From NCBI GenBank assembly GCA_947625055.1, contig CANQMT010000014.1, positions 1 through 62,551 on the forward strand: DNA of 62,551 nucleotides, read 5' to 3'. The first letter of the stretch is position 1, and every line of letters starts with the position of its first letter. This stretch comes from an uncultured Monoglobus sp. GTDB taxonomy: Bacteria; Bacillota; Clostridia; Monoglobales; Monoglobaceae. Position numbers and translations under genes: made by a program. The notes under the pieces are model-generated. The model ran no database searches, was not told the DNA's origin, and saw only the letters and a program-made list of their open reading frames with translations. Shown piece after piece: positions 54,828 through 62,551 of the stretch.

Positions 54828-55445
54828 TTGAAAAAATTTTTATCGTTACTTCTATCGGCCCTCATGGTAATATCTATGGCGGGCTGCGCCGCGGGCAATA
54901 CCGCGCCGGACGCGGAAACGGCGGCAGAACAGGTCGAAGAACCGCCCGCGTTATTTAACAAAACTCTTGTCGTATATTTTTCCGCGACCGGAAACACAAG
55001 AAACGTCGCCCTGAATATCGCTTCCGCGACAGACGCGGACTTACACGAGATCGTGCCCGAGGTTCCATACACTGACGCCGATCTTGACTACAACAGCGAC
55101 TGCCGCGCCAACCGCGAGCAGAACGACGACGCGGCCCGCCCCGCGATCAACGGCGGCGAGTTCGGAATTGAGCAATATGACGTGATTTTCCTCGGCTATC
55201 CCATATGGTGGGGACAGGCGCCGAAAATTATGTACACCTTCCTTGAAAGTCATGACTTCACCGGAAAAACGATAATCCCTTTCTGCACCTCGGGCAGCAG
55301 TTCTATCGGCACGAGCGCAGAAAATATGCACGCCTCGGCACCTGATGCCGAATGGCTTGACGGACAGCGCTTCGCGTCAAGCGCCTCGCGCGAGGATCTG
55401 ACGGAGTGGATAAACGGTCTTGACATTGGTATAAAGGCGGAATGA
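54828..55445 (+). CDS. Flavodoxin-domain lipoprotein
   Basis: This 205-residue exported flavodoxin has a signal peptide with the lipobox SMAGC (Cys at about 23), then a short linker and the flavodoxin fold. The phosphate loop is VVYFSATGNTRNVALNIA. FMN-flanking loops are FLGYPIWWGQAPKIMYTFLE and IIPFCTSGSSSIGTSAE. Translation starts at a TTG with GGAGGAG upstream. An exported FMN protein in a one-membrane cell would have to act at the outer face of the membrane. It is the simplest of the four exported flavodoxins in this operon. Confidence 0.9.
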   Translation: MKKFLSLLLSALMVISMAGCAAGNTAPDAETAAEQVEEPPALFNKTLVVYFSATGNTRNVALNIASATDADLHEIVPEVPYTDADLDYNSDCRANREQNDDAARPAINGGEFGIEQYDVIFLGYPIWWGQAPKIMYTFLESHDFTGKTIIPFCTSGSSSIGTSAENMHASAPDAEWLDGQRFASSASREDLTEWINGLDIGIKAE

Positions 55446-55459
55446 AAGGGGAATTCAAG

Positions 55460-57271
55460 ATGAAAAAATCTATAGCCGTTCTTGTTTCGATATTTATGCT
55501 GCTCGGCTTATCGCTTACAGGCTGCGCGGCGGAGCAGCCTGAGCCGCAGCAAAACAACACGGATGAAATAACTATCACGCTTCAAATCGACAATCCGATG
55601 ATGACGGTGAACGGCACAGAGCGCGAAATCGACCCGGGCCGCGAGACCGCGCCCCTGCTCGTAAATGACGCGAGAACGCTGCTGCCGGTGCGCGCGGTAG
55701 TTGAGGCGATTGGCGGCACTGTCAATTGGGACGAAAGCACAAACACCGCAACACTGACATACGGCAGCGACGTTATCATCCTTACGATCAACAGCGCGAC
55801 CGCTTATTTAAACGGCGAGGCGCAGACGCTCGATGTCGCGCCGACAACGATAAACGACCGCACAATGCTTCCGATACGGTTTATCGCCGAGAGCTTTGGA
55901 TTTAATGTGTTATGGGATGAAACGGAGCGGATCGTGACGGTCACAAACTCGGAGAGCCTCCAATATGACAGCGATCTTGTCTTGATCGAAGGCGGCTCTT
56001 TCCGAATGGGCAGCCCGGAGGACGAACCCGAGCGCGACGCAGATGAGATCGCTCACGATGTAATGGTAGGCAGCTTTTATATGTCAAAAACCGAGCTTTC
56101 ACAAAAGGATTACCAAGCCGTAACGGGCGCAAATCCGAGTGAAAACATTGGAGACGATCTGCCTGTTACCAATATCTCCTGGTATGACGCGATCAACTAT
56201 TGCAACAGTTTAAGCGAAGCGGAAGGTTTGACTCCGTGTTACGCTGTGTCGGGCAATTCGGTCGCTTGGGACAAAAGCGCGAACGGCTATCGCCTGCCGA
56301 CGGAAGCCGAATGGGAATACGCGGCGAGAGCGAACACAACCACTCCGTTCAGCTTCGGAGATTACGTTTATGACGAAAACGCCAACTGCTACAACGCCTA
56401 CGGCTATAATAATGACGCGAGCGGAAACTGGGTAAACGGCTATCTCAGCAGCACGGTCCCGGTGGACAGCTATGCCCCAAACGGCTTTGGGCTTTACAAT
56501 GTTCACGGCAATGCCGCTGAATGGGTTTGGGATTGGTACGGAGATTACGAAACCGATGTCTCGGCCGATCCCGTCGGAGCGGAAACCGGAAATTATAAAG
56601 TGGCGCGCGGAGGCGGCTGGAATGATTTTCCGAAACATATTCGCTCGGCATACAGGAGCGCTTTTCCCGCCGATGTGCCGTTTTACAGCATAGGTATGCG
56701 TCTGGTGCGCAGCGCTTCGCCCGCCCAAGGCGAGGTTAAAAGCATAAGCGGCGCGAGCGCAGATCAGACAAGCGGCAAGGTTTTGATCGCCTACTTCTCG
56801 CAAACCGGAAACACGGACGGTTTCGCAAAAATAATACAGGATATGAGCGGCGCGGATATATTCCGAATTGAGCGCAAAGAGCCTTATTCCGCCTCGAGCA
56901 ACGCGCAGATATTATACGCCGAAGCCTTAACGGAACAGCGGGAAAACGCGGTTCCCGACTTAAAAGCGTATCTTGAGGACGCCGGGCTTAATATTGACGA
57001 CTATGACACGATACTGCTCGGCTACTGCAATTGGTGGGCGTCCATTCCCGCGCCCGTGCGCAGCTTCCTTATGCGCTATGATATGAGCGGCAAAACTATT
57101 ATCCCGTTCTGCTCGATGGGCGGCGGACGCTTCGGACAGACGATAAGCGCGGTCGCCAAGCTCTGTCCGAGCAGCACGATCAAGAAAGGTCTTGACGTGA
57201 CTTATGCCTCGTATGACAATGATGAAATAGCCGCATGGCTTAAAGAAAACGGAATAATAACAGGCAATTAA
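55460..57271 (+). CDS. Lipoprotein: stalk, FGE-like domain, flavodoxin
   Basis: This 603-residue exported protein has the lipobox LTGC (Cys 22). Residues about 36-162 are copper-amine-oxidase-N repeats. Residues about 172-419 are an FGE/SUMF1-like domain (LIEGGSFRMGSPEDEPERDA, NGYRLPTEAEWEYAARANTT, GNAAEWVWDWYG, VARGGGWNDF). Residues about 441-599 are flavodoxin (LIAYFSQTGNTDGFAKII and LGYCNWWASIPAPVRSFLM). The FGE-like part lacks the cysteine pair that formylglycine-generating enzymes use near GGxW. I start at 55460, with AAAGGGG eight bases upstream. I know of no described role for this architecture. Confidence 0.9.
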   Translation: MKKSIAVLVSIFMLLGLSLTGCAAEQPEPQQNNTDEITITLQIDNPMMTVNGTEREIDPGRETAPLLVNDARTLLPVRAVVEAIGGTVNWDESTNTATLTYGSDVIILTINSATAYLNGEAQTLDVAPTTINDRTMLPIRFIAESFGFNVLWDETERIVTVTNSESLQYDSDLVLIEGGSFRMGSPEDEPERDADEIAHDVMVGSFYMSKTELSQKDYQAVTGANPSENIGDDLPVTNISWYDAINYCNSLSEAEGLTPCYAVSGNSVAWDKSANGYRLPTEAEWEYAARANTTTPFSFGDYVYDENANCYNAYGYNNDASGNWVNGYLSSTVPVDSYAPNGFGLYNVHGNAAEWVWDWYGDYETDVSADPVGAETGNYKVARGGGWNDFPKHIRSAYRSAFPADVPFYSIGMRLVRSASPAQGEVKSISGASADQTSGKVLIAYFSQTGNTDGFAKIIQDMSGADIFRIERKEPYSASSNAQILYAEALTEQRENAVPDLKAYLEDAGLNIDDYDTILLGYCNWWASIPAPVRSFLMRYDMSGKTIIPFCSMGGGRFGQTISAVAKLCPSSTIKKGLDVTYASYDNDEIAAWLKENGIITGN

Positions 57272-57317
57272 AAATCATTATTTAGACAAAGAGAATTAAA
57301 TTCAGGAGGTTTTTACA

Positions 57318-58322
57318 GTGAAAAAAGTTTTATCGGTTTTTATGATTTTATGTATGATACTGACCGTGTGCCAAGCCGCCGTGCTCGCGGCTGACGCGGA
57401 CATAACGATCACGCTTCGGATAGGTGATTCCAATATGACGGTGAACGGCGCCGAAAAAGCGATCGACGAGCAGGGCACGGCACCTGTTTTGATAAACGAC
57501 AGGACATTGCTCCCCGTCCGCGCCGTGGTTGAGGAAATGGGCGGTTCCGTGGAATGGGTCGAAGATACCCAAACGGTAATACTGGCATACGGCAGCGACA
57601 CAATAACGCTGCAAATCGACAACCCGACAGCATATTTAAATGATGAGGCAAAGACTCTTGACACCGCGCCCATGATAATAGGCGACAGAACGATGATGCC
57701 GATACGGTTTATCGCCGAGAGCTTCGGTTTTAATGTGGACTGGGACGACGCGACGCAGACAGCGACCGTTTCAAACGTATCGGATACCGCCGCGCCCGCA
57801 GCAACAACGGCTCCCGAGGCGACAGCGGAACCCGCGTCCGAGGCGGGCGGCAAGACCCTCGTCGCGTATTTTTCATGCACGAACAACACCGCGGGAATAG
57901 CAAAACATATTATCGACGGCATCGGAGCCGACGCTTATGAGATCGTGCCGGAGGTTCCATACACGGAGGCAGATCTTGACTACAACAGCGACTGCCGCGC
58001 CAACCGCGAGCAGAACGACGACGCGTCCCGCCCGGCGATCTCGGGAAGCGTTCCTGACATGGCGCAGTATGACACGATCTTCTTAGGATATCCGATCTGG
58101 TGGGGCAACGCGCCCAAGATCATATTCACCTTCCTTGAAAGCTATGACTTTACGGGAAAGACGATAATCCCATTCTGCACCTCGGGCAGCAGCCCCATAG
58201 GTTCAACGGCGGCAATGCAGAGCGTGACGCCCGGAGCGAACTGGCTTGACGGACACCGATTCAGCGGCGGCTCATCGAGCGACGTCGTTATGGAATGGGT
58301 AAACGGCCTCGGCCTTAAATAA
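57318..58322 (+). CDS. Exported stalk-flavodoxin protein
   Basis: This 334-residue protein has a signal peptide cleaved near VLAAD (about 25), with no lipobox. Residues about 28-152 are copper-amine-oxidase-N repeats (TLLPVRAVVEEMGGSVEW and TMMPIRFIAESFGFNVDW). An Ala/Thr/Pro linker leads to a flavodoxin from about 178 (LVAYFSCTNNTAGIAKHI, FLGYPIWWGNAPKIIFTFLE, IIPFCTSGSSPIGSTA). The phosphate loop has T-N-N-T in place of T-G-N-T. It starts at a GTG with AGGAGGT upstream. Without a lipid anchor, the stalk domain may bind it to the wall. Confidence 0.9.
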   Translation: MKKVLSVFMILCMILTVCQAAVLAADADITITLRIGDSNMTVNGAEKAIDEQGTAPVLINDRTLLPVRAVVEEMGGSVEWVEDTQTVILAYGSDTITLQIDNPTAYLNDEAKTLDTAPMIIGDRTMMPIRFIAESFGFNVDWDDATQTATVSNVSDTAAPAATTAPEATAEPASEAGGKTLVAYFSCTNNTAGIAKHIIDGIGADAYEIVPEVPYTEADLDYNSDCRANREQNDDASRPAISGSVPDMAQYDTIFLGYPIWWGNAPKIIFTFLESYDFTGKTIIPFCTSGSSPIGSTAAMQSVTPGANWLDGHRFSGGSSSDVVMEWVNGLGLK

Positions 58323-58355
58323 TTTCAAACAAATAATTTGAAAGGAACGTTTGGA

Positions 58356-60497
58356 ATGAATATTAAAAAAATATTTGTATCTCTTTCGCTGCTGATATTT
58401 ATGCTGATATGCGCCGCGACGGTGTGCGCCGCGGAATACCAAACCGACGGAAACACTATAACCGTCACCGGAGTGCCGAGCGAATGCAGGCTTATTATCG
58501 CCTCTTATTCACCCGAAGGAGCTTTGACGGGCTGTGATCTCTACGCGCCCGAAAACGGCGTGATAAGCGGTGTGCCCGACACGGTGACAAACGGCGGCAG
58601 CGTTAAAATGTTCCTTTGGAATATGACGAATCTGTCTCCGGTAGAAATGAGCGAGGCACCCTCGCCTTCGCCCGAACCGAGCGACGCGCCGACGACGGAG
58701 CCCGCGGGCGGCGGTACGCTTGTGGCGTACTTCTCTTGGACAAATAATACCGAGGGAGTTGCTAACCATATCGCGGACATAACAGGAGCGGATAAATTCG
58801 AGATCGTTCCCAAGATACCCTACGGCCCGGAAAACAGCAATTACTATGACCCAAGCACCAGATCCTACCAAGAGCAATACGACGACACCGCGCGGCCCGA
58901 GATCGAGGGTGGGATTCAAAACATTGACAAGTACGATATTGTCTTTCTCGGATATCCTATATGGTACGGCAAAGCGCCGAAAATTATATACACCTTTCTT
59001 GAAAGCTATAACTTTGAGGGAAAAACGATAATCCCGTTTTGCACCTCGGGCAGCAGCGGCATAGGTTCGACCGCCGAACTGCAAAATCTGACGCGCGGAG
59101 CAAATTGGCTTGACGGATGGCGTTTTGACGGCGGCGCGTCAAGAGACAGCGTCAAAGCCTGGGTAGACGGTCTCGATCTGAGTTTCGGAAATAACGAGGA
59201 GGTCAAAGACATGGTACTGATAAACGGCGGCACATTCCGAATGGGAAGCCCGGAGAACGAGCCTGAGCGCGACGCGGACGAGGTCATGCACAGCGTCACG
59301 GTCGACAGCTTTTATATCGACGAAAAGGAACTTACGCAAAGCGAGTATCGGGAAATTATGGGCAGCGATCCGAGCGAGAACATCGGAGATGATCTGCCCG
59401 TCGAAAATATAACATGGTATGATTCGATAGAATACTGCAACAAACGCAGTCTCGCGGAAGGTCTGACCCCGTGCTACACGGTTTCGGGAGACACGGTCAC
59501 ATGGGACAAAAGCGCGAACGGCTATCGTCTGCCGACGGAAGCCGAATGGGAATACGCGGCGAGAGCGAACACAACCACTCCGTTCAGTTTCGGAGATTAT
59601 GTTTATGACGAAAACGCCAACTGCTACAACGCCTACGGCTACAACAACAATTCAAGCGGCAGTTGGGTAAACGGTTATCTCTCTCATACCGTCGCGGCTG
59701 ACAGCTACGGCGCAAACGCTTACGGGCTTTACAACATGCACGGCAATGTCGCGGAGTGGGTATGGGACTGGTACGGCGAATACTCCAGCGACGCGGTAAA
59801 TCCGACAGGCGCGGGATCGGGACATTATAAGATCGCGCGCGGAGGCGGCTGGAATGATTTTCCGAAGCATATAAGGAGCGCCTACAGAAGCGCGTATCCT
59901 CCCGGTGCGCCTCTTTACAGCATAGGCATGCGCGTGGCGAGAAACGCCGCGGCGGGAAACGGCAGCACGGCGAGCGTCAATGAGGCAAAGACAAGCGCGA
60001 AAGCGAATAAAACTCTTATCGCGTATTTTTCCCAAACAGGCAACACCGACGGTCTGGCAAAAATAATAGCGGAAATCAGCGGCGTCGACGTGTTCAGAAT
60101 AGAGCGCGCGACACCTTACGCCGCGGCGTATAATTCCCAAGTATTATACGCCGAGGCCTTAAACGAGCAGCGGGAAAACGCTGTCCCCGACTTAAAATCA
60201 TATCTTGAGGACGCCGGGCTTAAGATTGACGACTATGACACGATACTGCTCGGCTACTGCAACTGGTGGGCGTCGATCCCCGCGCCCGTGCGCAGCTTCC
60301 TTATGCACTATGATATGAGCGGCAAAACGATAATTCCGTTCTGCTCGATGGGCGGCGGACGCTTCGGTCAGACGATAAGCGCGGTCGCCAAGCTCTGCCC
60401 CGACAGCGCGATAAAGAAAGGACTTGACGTGACATATTCGTCTTATAACAGAGCGGAAATTGCGGCATGGTTAAGCGAGAGCGGCGTTATCGAATAA
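58356..60497 (+). CDS. Exported flavodoxin-FGE-flavodoxin protein
   Basis: This 713-residue protein has a signal peptide (cleavage near VCAAE) and an N-terminal beta domain (about 27-100, SECRLIIASYSPEGALTG). Flavodoxin 1 covers about 118-275 (LVAYFSWTNNTEGVANHI and FLGYPIWYGKAPKIIYTFLE). An FGE/SUMF1-like domain covers about 284-530 (NGGTFRMGSPENEPERDADE and GNVAEWVWDWYGEY). Flavodoxin 2 covers about 553-710 (LIAYFSQTGNTDGLAKII). No Cys pair is present near GGGWNDF. Two FMN sites flank the FGE-like fold, suggesting electron transfer through one polypeptide. I use the ATG at 58356, eight bases after AAAGGAA. Confidence 0.9.
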   Translation: MNIKKIFVSLSLLIFMLICAATVCAAEYQTDGNTITVTGVPSECRLIIASYSPEGALTGCDLYAPENGVISGVPDTVTNGGSVKMFLWNMTNLSPVEMSEAPSPSPEPSDAPTTEPAGGGTLVAYFSWTNNTEGVANHIADITGADKFEIVPKIPYGPENSNYYDPSTRSYQEQYDDTARPEIEGGIQNIDKYDIVFLGYPIWYGKAPKIIYTFLESYNFEGKTIIPFCTSGSSGIGSTAELQNLTRGANWLDGWRFDGGASRDSVKAWVDGLDLSFGNNEEVKDMVLINGGTFRMGSPENEPERDADEVMHSVTVDSFYIDEKELTQSEYREIMGSDPSENIGDDLPVENITWYDSIEYCNKRSLAEGLTPCYTVSGDTVTWDKSANGYRLPTEAEWEYAARANTTTPFSFGDYVYDENANCYNAYGYNNNSSGSWVNGYLSHTVAADSYGANAYGLYNMHGNVAEWVWDWYGEYSSDAVNPTGAGSGHYKIARGGGWNDFPKHIRSAYRSAYPPGAPLYSIGMRVARNAAAGNGSTASVNEAKTSAKANKTLIAYFSQTGNTDGLAKIIAEISGVDVFRIERATPYAAAYNSQVLYAEALNEQRENAVPDLKSYLEDAGLKIDDYDTILLGYCNWWASIPAPVRSFLMHYDMSGKTIIPFCSMGGGRFGQTISAVAKLCPDSAIKKGLDVTYSSYNRAEIAAWLSESGVIE

Positions 60498-60516
60498 AAA
60501 TTCATAATAAAAAACA

Positions 60517-60544
60517 GGAAGCTGCCGTCTAAGAGGCAGCTTCC
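60517..60544. terminator. Hairpin terminator after the exported-flavodoxin operon
   Basis: GGAAGCTGCC (60517-60526) pairs with GGCAGCTTCC (60535-60544). The tail on the plus strand is weak in T; on the minus strand a T-run follows. Confidence 0.7.
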
Positions 60545-60676
60545 GTTCGTAAAAGGGTTATGATCACAAACCGAAAGTCTTGGCGAAAGACCTTCAATAA
60601 GTTTGTCAAAGTTAATCGGCTAATTATATTATAGCGGATATTCCTCTTAAAATCAATTCCGTTTTGTTATAGTTTT
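60545..60676. other. Intergenic stretch similar to the region before the flavodoxin gene at 44 kb
   Basis: No gene is visible. CCGAAAGTCTTGGCGAA near 60571 resembles sequence near 43790. The similarity continues in the operator region that follows, which suggests a duplicated regulatory block. Confidence 0.5.
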
Positions 60677-60779
60677 TATAAGCGTATGCTTATATAACAG
60701 CCTGAAAACGTCGTATAAGTATTGCTTATTATAAGCATAAACAAACAGAATTGAAAACAGAAAAGTATTATGATAAAAT
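60677..60779 (+). promoter_or_regulatory. LysR-type operators and promoter of the right-hand lysR gene
   Basis: TATAAGC-GTAT-GCTTATA (60677-60694) is a perfect dyad near -100. ATAAG-N5-CTTAT (60716-60730) is a T-N11-A box near -63, overlapping GCTTAT-T-ATAAGC (60724-60736). The promoter is TTGAAA (60751-60756), 17 bases, TAAAAT (60774-60779). The arrangement is the same as at 43891-43984. Confidence 0.8.
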
Positions 60780-60807
60780 TATTATTATATCTAACCGAGG
60801 TGATTTG

Positions 60808-61689
60808 ATGCTTAAACAGATGAGGTATTTTCAGGCGGTGGTAAGGCGAGGCAGCTTCAGCGCCGCCGCGGAGGAATGTTTTATCTCGCAGTCCGCGATC
60901 TCACAGCAGGTGCAGGCGCTTGAGCGCGAGCTTGGCGTTATGCTTTTAAACCGCGGGAACCGCAAATTCAGTCTTACGCCCGCCGGAGAGCATTTTTACA
61001 AAAAGAGTCTGCTGATCACATCCGATATTGACAAGCTCTGCCGCGAGACTGTGCGCATTTCCCGGGGCGGCAGCAACACGCTGAGAGTCTGCTACCAAAA
61101 GGGCTACAGCGGTCAGGAGTTTCAAAAGGCTTTGGCGCAATTTTCGGAAAAATATCCGGACATAACTCTTGACATAAAGAGCGGGACCCACGAGGAAGTG
61201 TATAATATGCTGCGGCTCGGCTGCGTCGATCTTGTGCTGAACGATCTGCGCAGAGCGTTTTCTGACGAGTATGTCAACCTGACGCTCAGCGAGATGAACT
61301 GCTGTATTGAGATCTCAAAACGTGATCCGCTGTCGGAAAGACAGTTCGTGAACGCGGACGAGCTCAGGAACACGCCGTGCATTTTGGTGTCGGCAAAAAA
61401 TCAATTTGAAAACGATCAGATACATTATCATGAGATATACGGGATCGACGGCGAATTTGTGTTCGCGGAAAACCTTGAGGAGGCGCGGCTCATGGTCGTG
61501 AGCGGCAAAGGCTATGTGCCGGTCGAGGGCGGCAGCCTTCCGCATCGGTTCTCAAAGGACATCGCGCGCGTTCCGCTGAGCCGCCGCGGAAAGCCGATAA
61601 AGACAAAATACTGCGCTTTTTGGAAAACCGACAACACCAAAAAATGCATAAAAGACTTCGCTGATATACTTAAAGAGCAGTTTGGATAG
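60808..61689 (+). CDS. LysR-family regulator, probably controls itself and the 44-kb flavodoxin
   Basis: This 293-residue regulator has a winged helix in the first 60 residues (GSFSAAAEECFISQSAISQQ) and an effector domain from about 90 (NTLRVCYQKGYSGQEFQKAL). I take the ATG at 60808, which has GAGGTGA upstream; the frame to 60751 overlaps the promoter. Its operator block is similar to that of the flavodoxin gene at 44016, so both are probable targets. The paralogue at 51983 shares only the family fold. Confidence 0.92.
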   Translation: MLKQMRYFQAVVRRGSFSAAAEECFISQSAISQQVQALERELGVMLLNRGNRKFSLTPAGEHFYKKSLLITSDIDKLCRETVRISRGGSNTLRVCYQKGYSGQEFQKALAQFSEKYPDITLDIKSGTHEEVYNMLRLGCVDLVLNDLRRAFSDEYVNLTLSEMNCCIEISKRDPLSERQFVNADELRNTPCILVSAKNQFENDQIHYHEIYGIDGEFVFAENLEEARLMVVSGKGYVPVEGGSLPHRFSKDIARVPLSRRGKPIKTKYCAFWKTDNTKKCIKDFADILKEQFG

Positions 61690-61759
61690 ATTAATATCCG
61701 TTATTTTATCTGCAATAATAATATTTGCATTGTCAGCGGAAAAAAATTATTAAAAACCA

Positions 61760-61789
61760 TTGACTTCAATTCATTGAATGTGATATAAT
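61760..61789 (+). promoter_or_regulatory. Promoter of the right-end tetR gene with a dyad in the spacer
   Basis: TTGACT (61760-61765) and TATAAT (61784-61789) are 18 bases apart. TTCAAT-TC-ATTGAA (61765-61778) is a dyad inside the spacer and a likely autorepression site. It differs from the TGAC-N5-GTCA operators to the left. Confidence 0.75.
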
Positions 61790-61814
61790 GAAATTGCGTA
61801 CAGGAGGTGATGGC

Positions 61815-62438
61815 ATGGCAAAAAAGATGACGAACCGTCAGCTTGCCGCACTGGAAACCAGGCGCAAACTGCTGGAGGCGGCGAAAAAACTGGTGCGTGA
61901 AAAAGGTCTGGTCAACACATCTATCGAAGAAATCACAAAAGCCTGCGGCGTATCAAACGGTACGTTCTATACCTATTTCAAGCGCAAAGAAGATGTGGTT
62001 TTTGCGCTAAGTCAGGAGATGTACCGGGGAATTTATGAGGAAGCGCAAGCCCATGACGGCCCTTTTATGGAACGGCTGGCATTTTACATGATAAATTTTT
62101 CCGGTCACATTGAACGGGACGGACTGAAGCTCTGTCAGGAATGGGTGCGCAACACCGTAGATCCGGATCTTGTGGAGACCCCGTACAACAAGGACAAACT
62201 CCTTGTGGATATTGATTCCATGAAGGGAATGATCAAAAAGGGTATGGAGCGTGGAGAACTGAAGAAAGATACGCCCGTAGACGCGCTCGCCAACGCGCTG
62301 GTAGATGTGATCTACGGCGAAATGCTGTGCTGGGATATGTCCGGCGGGGCATACAGCTTTGAGGAACGAACAAAAGAATTTTGCAATCTGTTTTTACCGT
62401 CCATGATGCAGCCTTATATCAGCGAGAGCGATCATTAA
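61815..62438 (+). CDS. TetR/AcrR-family regulator
   Basis: This 207-residue regulator has a helix-turn-helix at about 14-60 (SIEEITKACGVSNGTFYTYF followed by KRKEDVVFAL) and a helical C-terminal domain. I choose the ATG at 61815 with AGGAGGTGA directly upstream. Codon use is somewhat different from genes to the left (more CTG, CGT and GAA), so it may have arrived by transfer. Its targets probably lie beyond the window's right edge. Confidence 0.92.
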   Translation: MAKKMTNRQLAALETRRKLLEAAKKLVREKGLVNTSIEEITKACGVSNGTFYTYFKRKEDVVFALSQEMYRGIYEEAQAHDGPFMERLAFYMINFSGHIERDGLKLCQEWVRNTVDPDLVETPYNKDKLLVDIDSMKGMIKKGMERGELKKDTPVDALANALVDVIYGEMLCWDMSGGAYSFEERTKEFCNLFLPSMMQPYISESDH

Positions 62439-62551
62439 AATTGAAACAGCAGCGAAAAATAAAAAGGAGGAACCAAGGTTGAAACAAAAAACAAAAGACA
62501 ATGTATATAATACAGGATAAAGAGAGTATAGCAAACAGACCATCGAGAGAT
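62439..62551 (+). other. Right-end stretch with a 13-codon open frame
   Basis: AAAGGAGG (62464-62470) precedes a TTG at 62479 that opens MKQKTKDNVYNTG and then stops at 62518-62520. It could be a leader peptide, the broken start of a gene, or chance. The window ends 31 bases later. Confidence 0.35.

Overview
This window looks like chromosome from a Gram-positive, probably anaerobic member of the Clostridia. I infer this from strong GGAGG-type ribosome-binding sites, HPr, RqcH, an Rnf complex in the order C-D-G-E-A-B, a split cobalamin methionine synthase with a separate activation protein, and several secreted proteins carrying the copper-amine-oxidase-N stalk domain. I cannot name a species. 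The window opens inside the 3' end of a 5S rRNA gene, so an rRNA operon probably lies just to the left.

From 1 to about 42 kb the content is mostly housekeeping. It holds an AraC regulator, GNAT, YjbR and serine hydrolase genes; a PpiC lipoprotein, cyclophilin and CCA-adding enzyme; the run araB-araD-tmk-metK-rqcH; uvrA and uvrB (minus strand); a class A penicillin-binding protein; an Mrp/ApbC ATPase; metF, the MetH activation protein and metH; an amidohydrolase; a membrane-anchored SGNH esterase; rnfCDGEAB; HIT, YkgJ and DUF2156 proteins; tRNA-Ser(CGA); ptsH; uvrC; a MocR-like regulator; and tRNA-Leu(UAG). The DUF2156 gene appears to begin at an AUU codon. The MocR-like protein has lost its PLP lysine.

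From about 42 kb to the right end the window is accessory and is the most interesting part. It encodes a MerR-methyltransferase fusion, a cytoplasmic flavodoxin, an Fe-S aldo/keto reductase, a flavin reductase, two secreted DUF362 proteins, a small membrane protein and an ArsP-type permease. A divergent TetR/LysR pair follows, then an operon of aldo/keto reductase, decarboxylase-cupin and four exported flavodoxin proteins. Two of these four carry an internal FGE/SUMF1-like domain, in the orders stalk-FGE-flavodoxin and flavodoxin-FGE-flavodoxin. The right end has another LysR gene and another TetR gene.

The promoters tie this island together. Five copies of a TGAC-N5-GTCA operator sit at the TetR/LysR divergent promoters and at the flavin-reductase promoter. 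T-N11-A LysR boxes sit near -65 at three promoters, and two of these promoters (the right-hand LysR and the flavodoxin at 44 kb) are similar copies. My reading is a regulated flavin/flavodoxin redox system that works largely outside the membrane, built from shuffled and recently duplicated modules. Its substrate is unknown. The reading is inference from sequence alone.
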